Shown: positions 8,021 through 17,327 of the stretch, one piece after another | Position numbering within the stretch: position 1 is the stretch's first letter | Layout: each line of letters begins with the position of its first letter | NCBI RefSeq assembly: GCF_001956695.1 | Contig: NZ_CP019070.1 | Span: 744,001-808,000 of the forward strand | Direction: 5' to 3' | Source: Poseidonibacter parvus | GTDB lineage: Bacteria > Campylobacterota > Campylobacteria > Campylobacterales > Arcobacteraceae | Length of the DNA stretch: 64,000 nt | Notes under the pieces: generated by a model | Told to the model about the DNA's origin: nothing | Seen by the model: the letters and a program-made list of their open reading frames with translations, nothing else | Database searches by the model: none | Translations under genes and position numbers: made by a program

Positions 8021-10675
8021 ATGGAAAATCAAGTTAAAAGTTTATTATTGATTATTAAAATATTTCCTGCTTTTACAGTATTGCTAATGAGTTTTATTAT
8101 AATTGTAGTACTTATTAATGAAGAAAAAATAGAAATACAAGAACAAAAAAATAATATTGAAAAACAATTTATGTTTTCAGAAAAAAAAAGAATAAAATCT
8201 AATATTGATATTATTTATACTTATGCCAAATTACTACAAAGTACATCTGAAAAAGAATTACAAAAAGATCTAAAATATAGAATTAATAACATACATAATT
8301 TAATGCTAAATATATATATTAAGAATAAAGATAAAAAATCAAAAGCTGAAATAATCAAGCAAATAAAAGATGCAGTTGATCCTTTAAGATTTGATAATGG
8401 AAATGGCTACTTTTCTATTCATACAATTGAAGGAATTAATATTCTTCATCCAATTATTAAAAAATATGAAGGTACAAGTGTTCTTAATAGAAAAGATGCA
8501 AAGGGCTCTTATTCTGTACAAAAAGCAATTAATATTGCTAAAACAAAAGGTGAAGGCTTCTTTAATTGGTACTCTCTTAAACCAAATATTGATTCAAGAG
8601 AATTTGAAAAGATTGGTATAGTAAAAAGCTTTGAACCTTATGATTTGATTATTACTACTGGTACATTTAAGGATAGTTTCCAAAATTCTTTAAAAAAGAA
8701 GATGTTAAATTATATTTCAAATTTAAAATATAAAAATGATGCTTATCCTTTTGTTATTAACTTTAAAGGTGATATTCTTTATCATCCATCTAAAAAAGTA
8801 CTTAATGCTAATATTTTTGATGAAAAACGATTTTCTCATATAAGTAATATGTTTAAAAAATTAATTACAGAAAGAGGTGATGATATTGAAGATTATCTTT
8901 ATATAAAGCCAAAAGTACTAGAAAATAAAGAAACAAAAGAAACAAAAATCACGTATTCAAAAAGAATAGATGATTGGCAATGGATTATATTGACGAGTTT
9001 TAAACTTTCTAATGCAAATAATTTTATAAGAAATATGAAAAATATAGAAGAAGAAAGATATTCTAAATATAAAAAAGAGGTTATTTTTTATGGGTTAATT
9101 GCAATATTCTTCTTTCTTTTTTTCTCATATTTTGTGACTAAACTGCTAGAAAAAAAGTTTTTAAAGTATAAAAAAGATTCAGAAACTCAAAATGAAAAAT
9201 TAATTACGTTAAAAGCACAATTAGATAATGCAATAAATATTGCTCATCTTGGTATTTGGGAATGGGATGCTATTAAGAATATCACAATTTGGTCAGATAT
9301 TAACTATGAGATATATGGAATAAAAAAAGGCACTCCTTTAAATATAGAGTTTATTGAATCTTTAGTTCTAGAAGAAGATTTGGATTTTCATAGAAAAGTT
9401 GTTGGTAAATGTCTTGAAGATAAAAAAGCAGTTACATTTGAATATAGAATCAAAAAAGATAATGAAATTAGAATATTATTAGTTATATGTGATACGATTG
9501 TTGAAAATGATACAGTAGTCAAGCTATTTGGAGTTGTACAAGATATTACAGAAATAAGAAAACAAGAAAATGATTTATTAAATGCCCAAAAAATTTCAAA
9601 AATTGGACACTATGATTTTGATATAGAAAAAAATGTTTTTACTTCTTCTTTTGTACTTGATGATATTTGGGGTATAAATAAAGAGTTTAAAAGAAGTTTT
9701 GATACTTGGCTTGAACTTGTTTTTGAAGATGATAAAGAAATGATGTTAAATTATTTTAAAACTATTGTAGCAAATAAAACTGATTTTGATAAAGAATATA
9801 GAGTTATTAATCAAAAAACAAAAGAAATAAAATGGGTTCATGGATTAGGAGTTATGATATTTGATGATAAGAACATTCCTTTAAGAATGTTTGGAACTAT
9901 TCAAGATATTACTAAAATAAAAGAATTAGAACTTGATAAAATACAAAAAGATAAATTACTATCACAGCAAAGTAAAATGGCTGCAATGGGTGAGATGCTT
10001 GGAAATATAGCACATCAGTGGAGACAACCATTATCAACAATTTCTACTGCATCAACTGGTGCTAAATTACAAAAAGAAATGGATATTTTAAGTGATGAAC
10101 AACTAATTGAATCTTTAACAATGATTAACGATTCTGCTCAATATCTTTCTCAAACAATTGAAGACTTTAGAGGCTTTTTCAATCCTAATAATAATAAAAT
10201 AAATGAATTTGATATTCTAGATACCTTTAATAAAACATTAAAATTATTAAACGCACAATTAATATCAAAAGATATAGAAATTATTCAAGATATAAAATCT
10301 TTAAAGCTTTCCTCAATAGAAAATGAACTAATACAAGTTTTAATCAATGTTATAAATAATGCAAGAGATGCGCTTCTAATAAATCAAGAAGAAAAAAGAT
10401 TAGTTTTTATTAGTACTTATAGAAAAAATAAAACAATATATATTGAAATATTAGATAATGCAAAAGGAATCAAAGAAGATATTATAGATAGAATTTTTGA
10501 ACCTTACTTTACTACAAAATATAAATCACAAGGTACAGGAATAGGTTTATATATGAGTCAAGATATTGTAAAGAATCATTTAAATGGTGAAATCAGTGTT
10601 TGTAATAAGAATTTTACATATAAAGATATTGATTGTGTGGGCGCAAAATTTACGATTGAAATGCCTATTTCTTAG
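8021..10675 (+). CDS. Cache-PAS-PAS sensor histidine kinase (orphan)
   Basis: Inner-membrane histidine kinase of 884 residues. Order: membrane helix near residues 10-30; periplasmic double Cache-type sensor (FDNGNGYFSIHTIEGINILHP, then KGEGFFNWY, then a second Cache-like half); membrane helix near 350-370; PAS around 400-515; PAS around 520-640; HisKA with phospho-acceptor His665 in AHQWRQPLS; HATPase with N box NVINNARDAL and G boxes to the end. The start at 8021 has AGGTG upstream; a GTG at 8012 would overlap that site. No response regulator lies beside it, so its partner is elsewhere. The Cache fold suggests a small ligand such as a carboxylate or amino acid. Confidence 0.9.
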   Translation: MENQVKSLLLIIKIFPAFTVLLMSFIIIVVLINEEKIEIQEQKNNIEKQFMFSEKKRIKSNIDIIYTYAKLLQSTSEKELQKDLKYRINNIHNLMLNIYIKNKDKKSKAEIIKQIKDAVDPLRFDNGNGYFSIHTIEGINILHPIIKKYEGTSVLNRKDAKGSYSVQKAINIAKTKGEGFFNWYSLKPNIDSREFEKIGIVKSFEPYDLIITTGTFKDSFQNSLKKKMLNYISNLKYKNDAYPFVINFKGDILYHPSKKVLNANIFDEKRFSHISNMFKKLITERGDDIEDYLYIKPKVLENKETKETKITYSKRIDDWQWIILTSFKLSNANNFIRNMKNIEEERYSKYKKEVIFYGLIAIFFFLFFSYFVTKLLEKKFLKYKKDSETQNEKLITLKAQLDNAINIAHLGIWEWDAIKNITIWSDINYEIYGIKKGTPLNIEFIESLVLEEDLDFHRKVVGKCLEDKKAVTFEYRIKKDNEIRILLVICDTIVENDTVVKLFGVVQDITEIRKQENDLLNAQKISKIGHYDFDIEKNVFTSSFVLDDIWGINKEFKRSFDTWLELVFEDDKEMMLNYFKTIVANKTDFDKEYRVINQKTKEIKWVHGLGVMIFDDKNIPLRMFGTIQDITKIKELELDKIQKDKLLSQQSKMAAMGEMLGNIAHQWRQPLSTISTASTGAKLQKEMDILSDEQLIESLTMINDSAQYLSQTIEDFRGFFNPNNNKINEFDILDTFNKTLKLLNAQLISKDIEIIQDIKSLKLSSIENELIQVLINVINNARDALLINQEEKRLVFISTYRKNKTIYIEILDNAKGIKEDIIDRIFEPYFTTKYKSQGTGIGLYMSQDIVKNHLNGEISVCNKNFTYKDIDCVGAKFTIEMPIS

Positions 10676-10775
10676 ACTCTTTTAAACAGTTTTTATAATT
10701 TATTGCATTTTGTAATAAAAAAACTAAAAACAAAAAATCTTGAATATAATACAAGCTATAAAGTAGGAGAGTGTA

Positions 10776-12050
10776 TTGTTTATTCATTTAGATTTAGATT
10801 GTTTTTTTGTATCTGCACATAGAACTATCGATGATAGTTTATTTCATATTCCAGTTGCTGTTGGAGGACGAAGTAATTTAAATATTTTTTCAACAAAAAA
10901 AGAAATAAGAAAAATCTCATCAAATGATGGTGCTTTTGTATCTTCAATTTTAACAAATGAAGGACAAAAAACTTTTAAAGAATACTTTGTGGATGAAAAT
11001 GGAAAAATAAGAGGAATAATAACTACTTCTTCTTACGAAGCAAGAGCCTATGGTGTTAAAACTGCAATGAGTGTAAATGAAGCCTTAAAATTATGTCCAA
11101 ATTTAAAGATGCTTTCACCAAATTATCCTTTGTATCATGACTTATCCCAAAAATTAAAAGAGCTTTTAATAAAAGAAATTCCACTGGTTGAGCAGTTTTC
11201 AATAGATGAATTTTTTGGAGATTTAAGTGGTTATATTGATGAAAATGAAGTAGTTCAATTTGCATATAATTTAAAAGATAAAATACAAAAAGAGTTAGGA
11301 CTTCCTATTTCAATAGGGATTGCAAATACAAAATTTTTATCAAAATTAATCACAGAATATGCAAAACCAGATGGTGTTAAATACGTAAGCAAAGATAATA
11401 TTGGTAACTTTATACGAAATATTCCAATATCAGAGTTTCCAGGAATTGGAAAAGGTTTTCAAGAAAGACTAAAAGGTTATGGAATTAAAACTCTTGGAGA
11501 TATTAAAAGTAATCAAAAGCTTTTTTATTCATGGAAGAAACCAGGAATAGAACTTTACAATAGAGTTTGTGGAATAAGAGATAATAAACTTACAACCTTT
11601 AGAGAAAAGAAATCAATAGGAATAGGTCGAACATTTGATTGTATATATGATAGGGTTGAGCTAAAAAGAAGAGTTGTCATACTTGCTCGTTATTTATGTT
11701 TTTTGGTTAAAAAATCTAAAAAAAACCCCTTAACTTATGCAATTAAAATCAAATATGAATCAAATATAAAATCAAAAGATTATATAAATGTAAATACGAT
11801 ATTTAATGAGTTGGATTTTAAAAATCATATGCAAGAACTTTTTATAAAAAATGATAATCATCCAAGCCATGGAGTTGTACAGCTTAATATTACAGTATCA
11901 AATTTTGCAAGAGCAAATGAATATACATACAATCTTTTTGAGCATGAAAGTGATGCAAAAAAAAGTGCTTTAACAAATCAAATGCAAAAACTAAGAGATA
12001 AGTATGGAATTGATATTATAAAAAGTGCTAATGAAATAAAAAAGGAATGA
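10776..12050 (+). CDS. Y-family DNA polymerase (DinB/Pol IV-like) with palm-finger insertion
   Basis: Translesion DNA polymerase of the DinB/UmuC superfamily, low fidelity and able to copy damaged templates. Metal ligands are visible: Asp6 and Asp8 in HLDLDCFF, and Asp144-Glu145 in SIDEFF. YEARAYGVKTAMS (about 87-99) and the helix-hairpin-helix FPGIGKGFQERLKGYGIKTLGDI are typical. Between VGGRS (about 29-33) and RGIITTSSYEAR there are some 45 additional residues that standard Pol IV lacks. The 424 residues otherwise cover palm, thumb and little finger. The start is TTG at 10776 with GTAGGAGAG upstream. No beta-clamp motif was confidently identified. No lexA-type SOS box is obvious upstream. 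Confidence 0.85.
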   Translation: MFIHLDLDCFFVSAHRTIDDSLFHIPVAVGGRSNLNIFSTKKEIRKISSNDGAFVSSILTNEGQKTFKEYFVDENGKIRGIITTSSYEARAYGVKTAMSVNEALKLCPNLKMLSPNYPLYHDLSQKLKELLIKEIPLVEQFSIDEFFGDLSGYIDENEVVQFAYNLKDKIQKELGLPISIGIANTKFLSKLITEYAKPDGVKYVSKDNIGNFIRNIPISEFPGIGKGFQERLKGYGIKTLGDIKSNQKLFYSWKKPGIELYNRVCGIRDNKLTTFREKKSIGIGRTFDCIYDRVELKRRVVILARYLCFLVKKSKKNPLTYAIKIKYESNIKSKDYINVNTIFNELDFKNHMQELFIKNDNHPSHGVVQLNITVSNFARANEYTYNLFEHESDAKKSALTNQMQKLRDKYGIDIIKSANEIKKE

Positions 12051-13892
12051 TTAGAAAAACCATTTTAGATTGACATTTGATTTAGAATATGAACTGTTTT
12101 CATGTGAGATGGCAATTGAAAAATCATCTAATACTTTATATTGTGCTGAAACTTTTAAGTATTCATTTGTATTTTTATTATAAGGATTTACTTCATATCC
12201 AAATTCCAAACTATTTTTTAATTTATTAAAATCAAAATCAAAATTTATATTTGGTTTAACTGTAATATATGGAAATTTTGAGTGTACACTTGCATCAAGC
12301 ATATAATAAGAAGTTATATTTTCTGATATTTCAAATGTTTTTCCTATTCCTGCAGTTATAAAAATATCATTTGTTGTTTTAGAATTCTTTTCAATTAGTT
12401 CACTTCCTATATTAAGTCTCCACGATGGATTAAAACTTTCTTCCCAATCTAAAGCTGTTCTATTTAGTTTTTTAATTTTTATTAAAGAGAATTCATTTAT
12501 AAATAAATTCTCTTTAGAATTAGGTTTATAAGCAATTGATGTATTACCTACTATTAATTCATTGAAATTAAGACTATTTTGACCTAATGATTCAATTGCA
12601 AATATTGAAAAATCTAAAGTAGGATAAGAACCTATTTTTGATAAGCTTGTAAAAGACGAACCTAAAATCATAGGTTTATTTCCCATAGCTGGTGATTTTT
12701 TTTCTTTAATTTTTATCTTTTTATTTTCTTTTATTGGAAGTAATAATCTTAAATATAAAAGTTTATTTTTTAATATTTTTTTATCTTTTACTTCTGGATT
12801 TTTTATTAAAAGATATTTTTCATATGATAATAGAAAATCTAGAATATTTATTTGCTCATCTTTTTCTAACTTTTGCAGGTGAATCTCTAAATCTTTATAA
12901 TTTGTTTTAATTGCTTTTATAATAAATTTTTTCTCAATTTTTTCAAGCATTGAATATTTAGTATAAATTACTTTTTGTGAAGAAGGAATATATTTAACTT
13001 TTTTTAAAATAGGTGTCTTTTTATTTATTTCTTCTAATTTATGAAATGTTTCAACAGGAGCATACCAATATTTAGCATTTTGGATTATTGGTTCTTCTTT
13101 TATTAATTCTATTATTTCACTTACTCTATAGGCACAGTTTTTATCTAAGAAATAGTACTTAAATTTCTTACCTACAATTTCCCACAAATGAAATACTATT
13201 AATTGTTTTTCAAAAGTATTTAAATTTAATTCATAATCCCAAATATCTCTAAATTCATTATGCGAATATATTAAATCTTGAGTATAAAAGTACTTATCTG
13301 AGAAACCTGCTTCATAACCACCAAAAATTCCTTTGAATATATATTTTATTATTGCTTCATTATCAGGAACTAAAGCACCAAAATTTAGAGATAAATCAAA
13401 CAAATTATTTGTATTTTGTGCTTCTTTTGAATTTAGTTTTATAAAAGAATGCCCAAATGTTGAAGCAGGGTTTCCTAAATATCCACTAACCAGCATTAAT
13501 GATATTGATTGAGTATTTTTATATACAGACCATTTCTTAAGATGAGTACAATAATTTGGAACTTCATAATTAATAAAATCAAGTTTTTTTGATAACCAAT
13601 GGTACCTTGCAGGGTATTTACATAAAGGATGTGTATTGTCTTTTTTTAGATTATTTGAAGTATAGGCATTGATTGTTTCTATTAATTCTTTTTTATATAA
13701 ATGATTTTTTTCTTTACTTATAAAAAAGTCATTAGATATTATTTCACTTTTTTTATTTTTAATATGAAGTAATTTTTGCCACATTTTATCATTTGAAATT
13801 AAATTTAGTTCATTTTGATTAATTGTAATATTATTTGCAAAACAGTAATAATAAAAAAAAGGAAATAAGAATAAGAGTTTGATTTTTGTCAT
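12051..13892 (-). CDS. DUF4105 (Lnb-type) periplasmic/outer-membrane protein
   Basis: A 613-residue exported protein with a signal peptide at residues 1-19 (MTKIKLLFLFPFFYYYCFA). The central part, with NPASTFGHSFIKLN, LFDLSLNFGALVPDNE, GGYEAGFSDKYFYTQ and LDKNCAYRVSEIIEL, is the DUF4105/Lnb domain, with His and Cys residues in an NlpC/P60-like arrangement that suggests a cysteine hydrolase. The last 200 residues alternate polar and hydrophobic positions and end in Phe (WFF), like an outer-membrane beta-barrel. It follows a DUF3015 gene by 55 bases on the same strand; these two families are often neighbours (recalled). Substrate unknown. Confidence 0.78.
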   Translation of the reverse strand: MTKIKLLFLFPFFYYYCFANNITINQNELNLISNDKMWQKLLHIKNKKSEIISNDFFISKEKNHLYKKELIETINAYTSNNLKKDNTHPLCKYPARYHWLSKKLDFINYEVPNYCTHLKKWSVYKNTQSISLMLVSGYLGNPASTFGHSFIKLNSKEAQNTNNLFDLSLNFGALVPDNEAIIKYIFKGIFGGYEAGFSDKYFYTQDLIYSHNEFRDIWDYELNLNTFEKQLIVFHLWEIVGKKFKYYFLDKNCAYRVSEIIELIKEEPIIQNAKYWYAPVETFHKLEEINKKTPILKKVKYIPSSQKVIYTKYSMLEKIEKKFIIKAIKTNYKDLEIHLQKLEKDEQINILDFLLSYEKYLLIKNPEVKDKKILKNKLLYLRLLLPIKENKKIKIKEKKSPAMGNKPMILGSSFTSLSKIGSYPTLDFSIFAIESLGQNSLNFNELIVGNTSIAYKPNSKENLFINEFSLIKIKKLNRTALDWEESFNPSWRLNIGSELIEKNSKTTNDIFITAGIGKTFEISENITSYYMLDASVHSKFPYITVKPNINFDFDFNKLKNSLEFGYEVNPYNKNTNEYLKVSAQYKVLDDFSIAISHENSSYSKSNVNLKWFF

Positions 13893-13906
13893 AAAATAAT
13901 TCTAGC

Positions 13907-13932
13907 TAATATCTAGTAAAACCTAGATATTA
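13907..13932 (-). terminator. Hairpin between the DUF3015 and DUF4105 genes
   Basis: A 10-bp perfect inverted repeat (TAATATCTAG, six-base loop, CTAGATATTA) lies in the 55 bases between the two minus-strand genes. It has no U-tract, so it may be an mRNA 3'-end stabiliser or attenuator that keeps the abundant small gene and the large gene at different levels rather than a full terminator. Confidence 0.4.
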
Positions 13933-13947
13933 ACTAATTAAAAGCTA

Positions 13948-14415
13948 CTAATAAATAGTATTATATAACTTTTGTGATTTTTGGTATGTAGTCATTTCAC
14001 TATAATCATTGCTAGCAACAATTGATGAAAAGTTTGCTCTTAATGTAGAAATAAACTCTTCATTTGATTGAGTGTCTTTTTTTGCTAGTGAAGCAAGTGT
14101 ATTTAAATACTCACCATTTCCACTTGCTAAATCTTTTTCAATATTTTCATAACTATCGTTAATAAACGATGCAACTTTTGCTTGACCACCTTTACAAGTA
14201 TCTTCAGAAGAGATATTTGAAGAAATTGCAGTTGTTCCTAAATCCCAAGTAACATTAGTAACAGCAGCTACAGCTTCATTTTTTGGTGCAATCATTGCAC
14301 CTAATCCACATTCAGTATATATATCAGCAAATTCTCTAGCTTGAGAGTCTTGCGCAGTTGATAACATTAATGCAGTAATTGCAGCTAATGATAATTTTAT
14401 TGTTTTTGTAAACAT
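13948..14415 (-). CDS. DUF3015 family periplasmic protein
   Basis: A small exported protein: signal peptide MFTKTIKLSLAAITALMLSTAQDSQA, then a mature region with the DUF3015 features (YTECGLGAMIAP, VTNVTWDLGTTAISSNISSEDTC) with two Cys that could pair. The ATG at 14415 follows AAGGATACAA, and is preferred over a frame opening 24 codons upstream. Function is not known for the family. It is the first gene of a two-gene unit with DUF4105, which supports an envelope role. Confidence 0.82.
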   Translation of the reverse strand: MFTKTIKLSLAAITALMLSTAQDSQAREFADIYTECGLGAMIAPKNEAVAAVTNVTWDLGTTAISSNISSEDTCKGGQAKVASFINDSYENIEKDLASGNGEYLNTLASLAKKDTQSNEEFISTLRANFSSIVASNDYSEMTTYQKSQKLYNTIY

Positions 14416-14591
14416 TTGTATCCTTAGTGATGATTTATTAAAAATTATTTTTAACACAAATATTATAGTTGTAAGTTCCTTAATCAATTATTATAAAATA
14501 ATAAAATACATTTTAATTATTATAATAAGAGTTATCCTTTCATTAATACTGAAATGATATAATGACGAAAACAAATTAATTGGAAAAATAA

Positions 14592-14873
14592 ATGAGTTTG
14601 AAACAAATTATAAAAGAAAATGCTAATAAAGCATTTGATTATCCAAAACTAAAAAGTCAAAAACTAAAAGATGCTGTAAATTCTAAAATACGAGAAAAAG
14701 CAGTTCTTGCTACTAAAGCTAGATTAATGGAAAACCATAAGACATTTGATGATTATAATGATGAGCAGTTAGAAGTTATTATTGCTGATGAAGAGCGAAA
14801 AATAATTGATGATTTAAAGACTAAATCTTTAGTAGTTGCACTTGCTGCTTTAGGTTTAAACTTTTTTGTATAG
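14592..14873 (+). CDS. Small helical protein of unknown function
   Basis: A 93-residue protein that I do not recognise. It is rich in Lys, Asp, Glu and Ala and predicted mostly helical, with a short hydrophobic C-terminus (LVVALAALGLNFFV) that could insert in or peel onto the membrane. It begins from ATG and is followed after 9 bases by a second small membrane-protein gene, so the two probably share a transcript. It is divergent from the DUF3015 gene across about 175 bases. Confidence 0.65.
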   Translation: MSLKQIIKENANKAFDYPKLKSQKLKDAVNSKIREKAVLATKARLMENHKTFDDYNDEQLEVIIADEERKIIDDLKTKSLVVALAALGLNFFV

Positions 14874-14882
14874 TAGGCTATT

Positions 14883-15296
14883 ATGTTTAAACAAGTAAAA
14901 TCTGCACTTTTTTGGTACTACTTAATCAAGTTTAGAAAAAGAATAGTTTTAATAGTATTGCTTCTTATTATTGCGCTGTTTGCAAACTCAATATATGCTG
15001 ATGTTGTTCAATATTTAACACTAAAAAAGAAGCTAGAGTTTTTAGAAATAGTATTGATTTCTAAATGGGTTATTATAATATTTAATATAGTTTTTTCTAT
15101 TTATTTACTTTTAACGATGTTCAATAAAGAAGATGAAAAAGAAAAAGTATCTAAAAAGAAAGAAGTAAAAACAAAAGAAAAAGAGAAAGAGAAAAAAGAT
15201 ATTTTCTCTTCAAATGAAAAATTCACAGAACGTGAAAAACAGTTTTTACATAAAAAAAAGTTAAAAACTAAAGCAGATATTTTATTAGATAAATAG
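14883..15296 (+). CDS. Two-helix membrane protein with basic/acidic tail, unknown function
   Basis: A 137-residue protein with two membrane segments (about 20-38 and 58-80) and a strongly charged C-terminal tail of about 50 residues, mostly Lys and Glu (KEKEKEKKDIFSS). No family is recognised. It follows the preceding small gene by 9 bases and ends 10 bases before the convergent MscS gene, with a 12-bp inverted repeat spanning the junction. The pair may act together at the inner membrane; that is inference from spacing only. Confidence 0.65.
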   Translation: MFKQVKSALFWYYLIKFRKRIVLIVLLLIIALFANSIYADVVQYLTLKKKLEFLEIVLISKWVIIIFNIVFSIYLLLTMFNKEDEKEKVSKKKEVKTKEKEKEKKDIFSSNEKFTEREKQFLHKKKLKTKADILLDK

Positions 15297-15316
15297 AAAT
15301 TAACTTCTATTTATCT
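15287..15316. terminator. Inverted repeat across the junction of convergent genes
   Basis: A perfect 12-bp stem AGATAAATAGAA / TTCTATTTATCT with a six-base loop overlaps the last codons of both convergent genes. There is no strong U-tract on either side, so termination would be weak; it may also act as a shared 3'-end stabiliser. Confidence 0.45.
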
Positions 15317-17232
15317 GTATTCATATTTAACTCGTCATCATCATTTTTTAACATAATAGTTTGTGTAGGATATGCAAAATCACAATTATTCTTTTTAACA
15401 AGTTCATCTAATTTAATCAATACATCTTCTTTAGTTGCTAACCAATCTTCCCAATCAGGACTTCTTGAAAAGCAGTAAATCATAATATCAATAGAAGAAG
15501 GACCATAAGCATCTATGTAGACTAAAAGAGTTCTTTTCACACCATCTAAGTCTTCCTTTTTAATTGCTTCAAATCTTCTTGAGTGACTAATTTGAGAGTT
15601 TTTAACTGATGCAATATGAGGATGATTATCCAGCATTTCAAAAATATCATTTTTCAATTGCACAACATCTTCCATTTTACTTTGATAAGTAACACCTAGA
15701 TTCATTTTAATTCTTCTACCAATTTTTCTTTTTGACCAGTTCATAATAGAAGTATTGGCAAGTTCTGTATTTGGAACGGTAATCATTGCATTATCAAATG
15801 TTCTAATTCTTGTTGTTCTCATTCTAATATCAACTACAGTTCCCTCAACAGAACTAGTTCTAATCCAATCTCCTTGTGAAAATGAATTATCAGTCATGAT
15901 ATTTAAAGAACCAAAAAAGTTTGCAAGTGTATCTTTAGATGCAAGAGCAATGGCGATACCACCAACTCCAAGTGATGCAGCAATAGCTTTTATATCAATA
16001 CCTAATTGTGTAAATAAAAATAGAATAACTAATAAAATAAGAATAATTTTAATAATTCTTAAAATAAATACAATCATCTCTTTTCTAACATTAGGATATT
16101 TTTCTAAAAGTGTATGTGCATAAATATTTATACTATTATTTAAAATTGCATATAATCCCCATGTAAGAAGTGCCATATATGTTGTGTAAATCCATGGCAT
16201 AATTTTTGCAATAAGTTCTTGATCATTTATTAAGATATAAACTGAAATTTGAATTCCTAATAAATATAAACCATATTTTAAAGGAGCGTCAATTGACATT
16301 CTTAAATATTGTCTAATTACTTCACTATCAGCATCTTCAATTTTTACAAAAAATCTAGCTATTAAGGATGCAATTAAACTAATTATTTTAAGATTTAATA
16401 ATCTTAGAACTAACATAATTAGTATTACAACAGCTATTTCACCAATAGAAAACTTTAAATAGTATGATGTAAGACCAGAAACAAATGATATTCCATAAAA
16501 TGAGTCGATTTGATTCACTAGATATTGTAAGTTAAATTCATCAATAAAAAAGTTTGTAGTTCTATATAAAGACATATTTTCAAGCAGGTAAGTTAAAACA
16601 TAAGTTTGTAAATGAGTCTGATTATAAAGCTCAATATAGTTTTGTGTAAATGCAATTGAAATAGTGTTTTTATTCTTAGATTCTGTTTCATAAACAGTAG
16701 TATACTTTTCATAAAATAAAGTATTTAAATACTTTATATTTTCTTTTAAAATATTTTCAAAATACTTTTTATCTTTGTATTCTTGTTTTGCAATTATTAT
16801 ATTTTTTAAAGTATTTTCATATTTATATTCTTGCTTTAGCGTTTCTCTTCTTAGTTCATCTCTTTTAACTGCAAGTGTGTTTTTCTCGATTTTGTTTATA
16901 TTTATTTTCTTTGTTAAGAAATCTATTTGCTCTTTGTACTCTTTTTCATCTATTGCATCATTTAAATATGTTTCATTTTTGATATTTTCTACAACAGAAT
17001 TTAAAAGTTTATTTTGTTCTTCTATTTGCTTTTCTATTGAACTTTTTGCAACTGAGGCAATTGCTTCAACTGTTGTTGTTTCTTTTGTATCATTTTTTAT
17101 TTCTTCTTTTTTAACTTCTACTTTGGTATCAGGTGTGATTAGCTTTATAGGTTCTTTTTGAATATCTTCTGAATACATTAAAATAGGTAGTATTAATGTA
17201 AAAAATATTTTGTAAAATTTGCTTAAATTCAT
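15307..17232 (-). CDS. MscS-family mechanosensitive ion channel, long form
   Basis: A 641-residue inner-membrane channel that would open on hypo-osmotic shock. It has a signal peptide, then about 220 periplasmic residues rich in Lys/Glu with coiled-coil character (residues 60-170), several membrane helices from about 255 to 425, the MscS pore helix with VGGIAIALASKDTLANFFGS near 420-440, and the beta domain with NSFSQGDWIR and VPNTELANTSIMNW. The long periplasmic part places it with MscK/YbdG-like large relatives rather than with the 280-residue MscS. ATG at 17232 follows GGAGAAG. It is a single gene between convergent and divergent neighbours. Confidence 0.9.
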   Translation of the reverse strand: MNLSKFYKIFFTLILPILMYSEDIQKEPIKLITPDTKVEVKKEEIKNDTKETTTVEAIASVAKSSIEKQIEEQNKLLNSVVENIKNETYLNDAIDEKEYKEQIDFLTKKININKIEKNTLAVKRDELRRETLKQEYKYENTLKNIIIAKQEYKDKKYFENILKENIKYLNTLFYEKYTTVYETESKNKNTISIAFTQNYIELYNQTHLQTYVLTYLLENMSLYRTTNFFIDEFNLQYLVNQIDSFYGISFVSGLTSYYLKFSIGEIAVVILIMLVLRLLNLKIISLIASLIARFFVKIEDADSEVIRQYLRMSIDAPLKYGLYLLGIQISVYILINDQELIAKIMPWIYTTYMALLTWGLYAILNNSINIYAHTLLEKYPNVRKEMIVFILRIIKIILILLVILFLFTQLGIDIKAIAASLGVGGIAIALASKDTLANFFGSLNIMTDNSFSQGDWIRTSSVEGTVVDIRMRTTRIRTFDNAMITVPNTELANTSIMNWSKRKIGRRIKMNLGVTYQSKMEDVVQLKNDIFEMLDNHPHIASVKNSQISHSRRFEAIKKEDLDGVKRTLLVYIDAYGPSSIDIMIYCFSRSPDWEDWLATKEDVLIKLDELVKKNNCDFAYPTQTIMLKNDDDELNMNTDK

Positions 17233-17327
17233 TTCTTCTCCATAATAAATAATTTAAATTATTTATTATTATACGATTTTTAGGCTTACTTTCTGTATGA
17301 TATATAATGTAAAGACTAGGAAATAAA

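Noticed and set aside
7869-8051. 60-codon plus-strand frame before the Cache kinase
   Set aside because: It is the antisense of the zinc-ribbon gene at one end and runs into the kinase; Phe/Ile-rich composition is typical of antisense AT-rich DNA.
15755-17161. Plus-strand frames of 122 and 128 codons opposite the MscS gene
   Set aside because: Both are antisense shadows of a clear channel protein; they contain no motif and no ribosome site.
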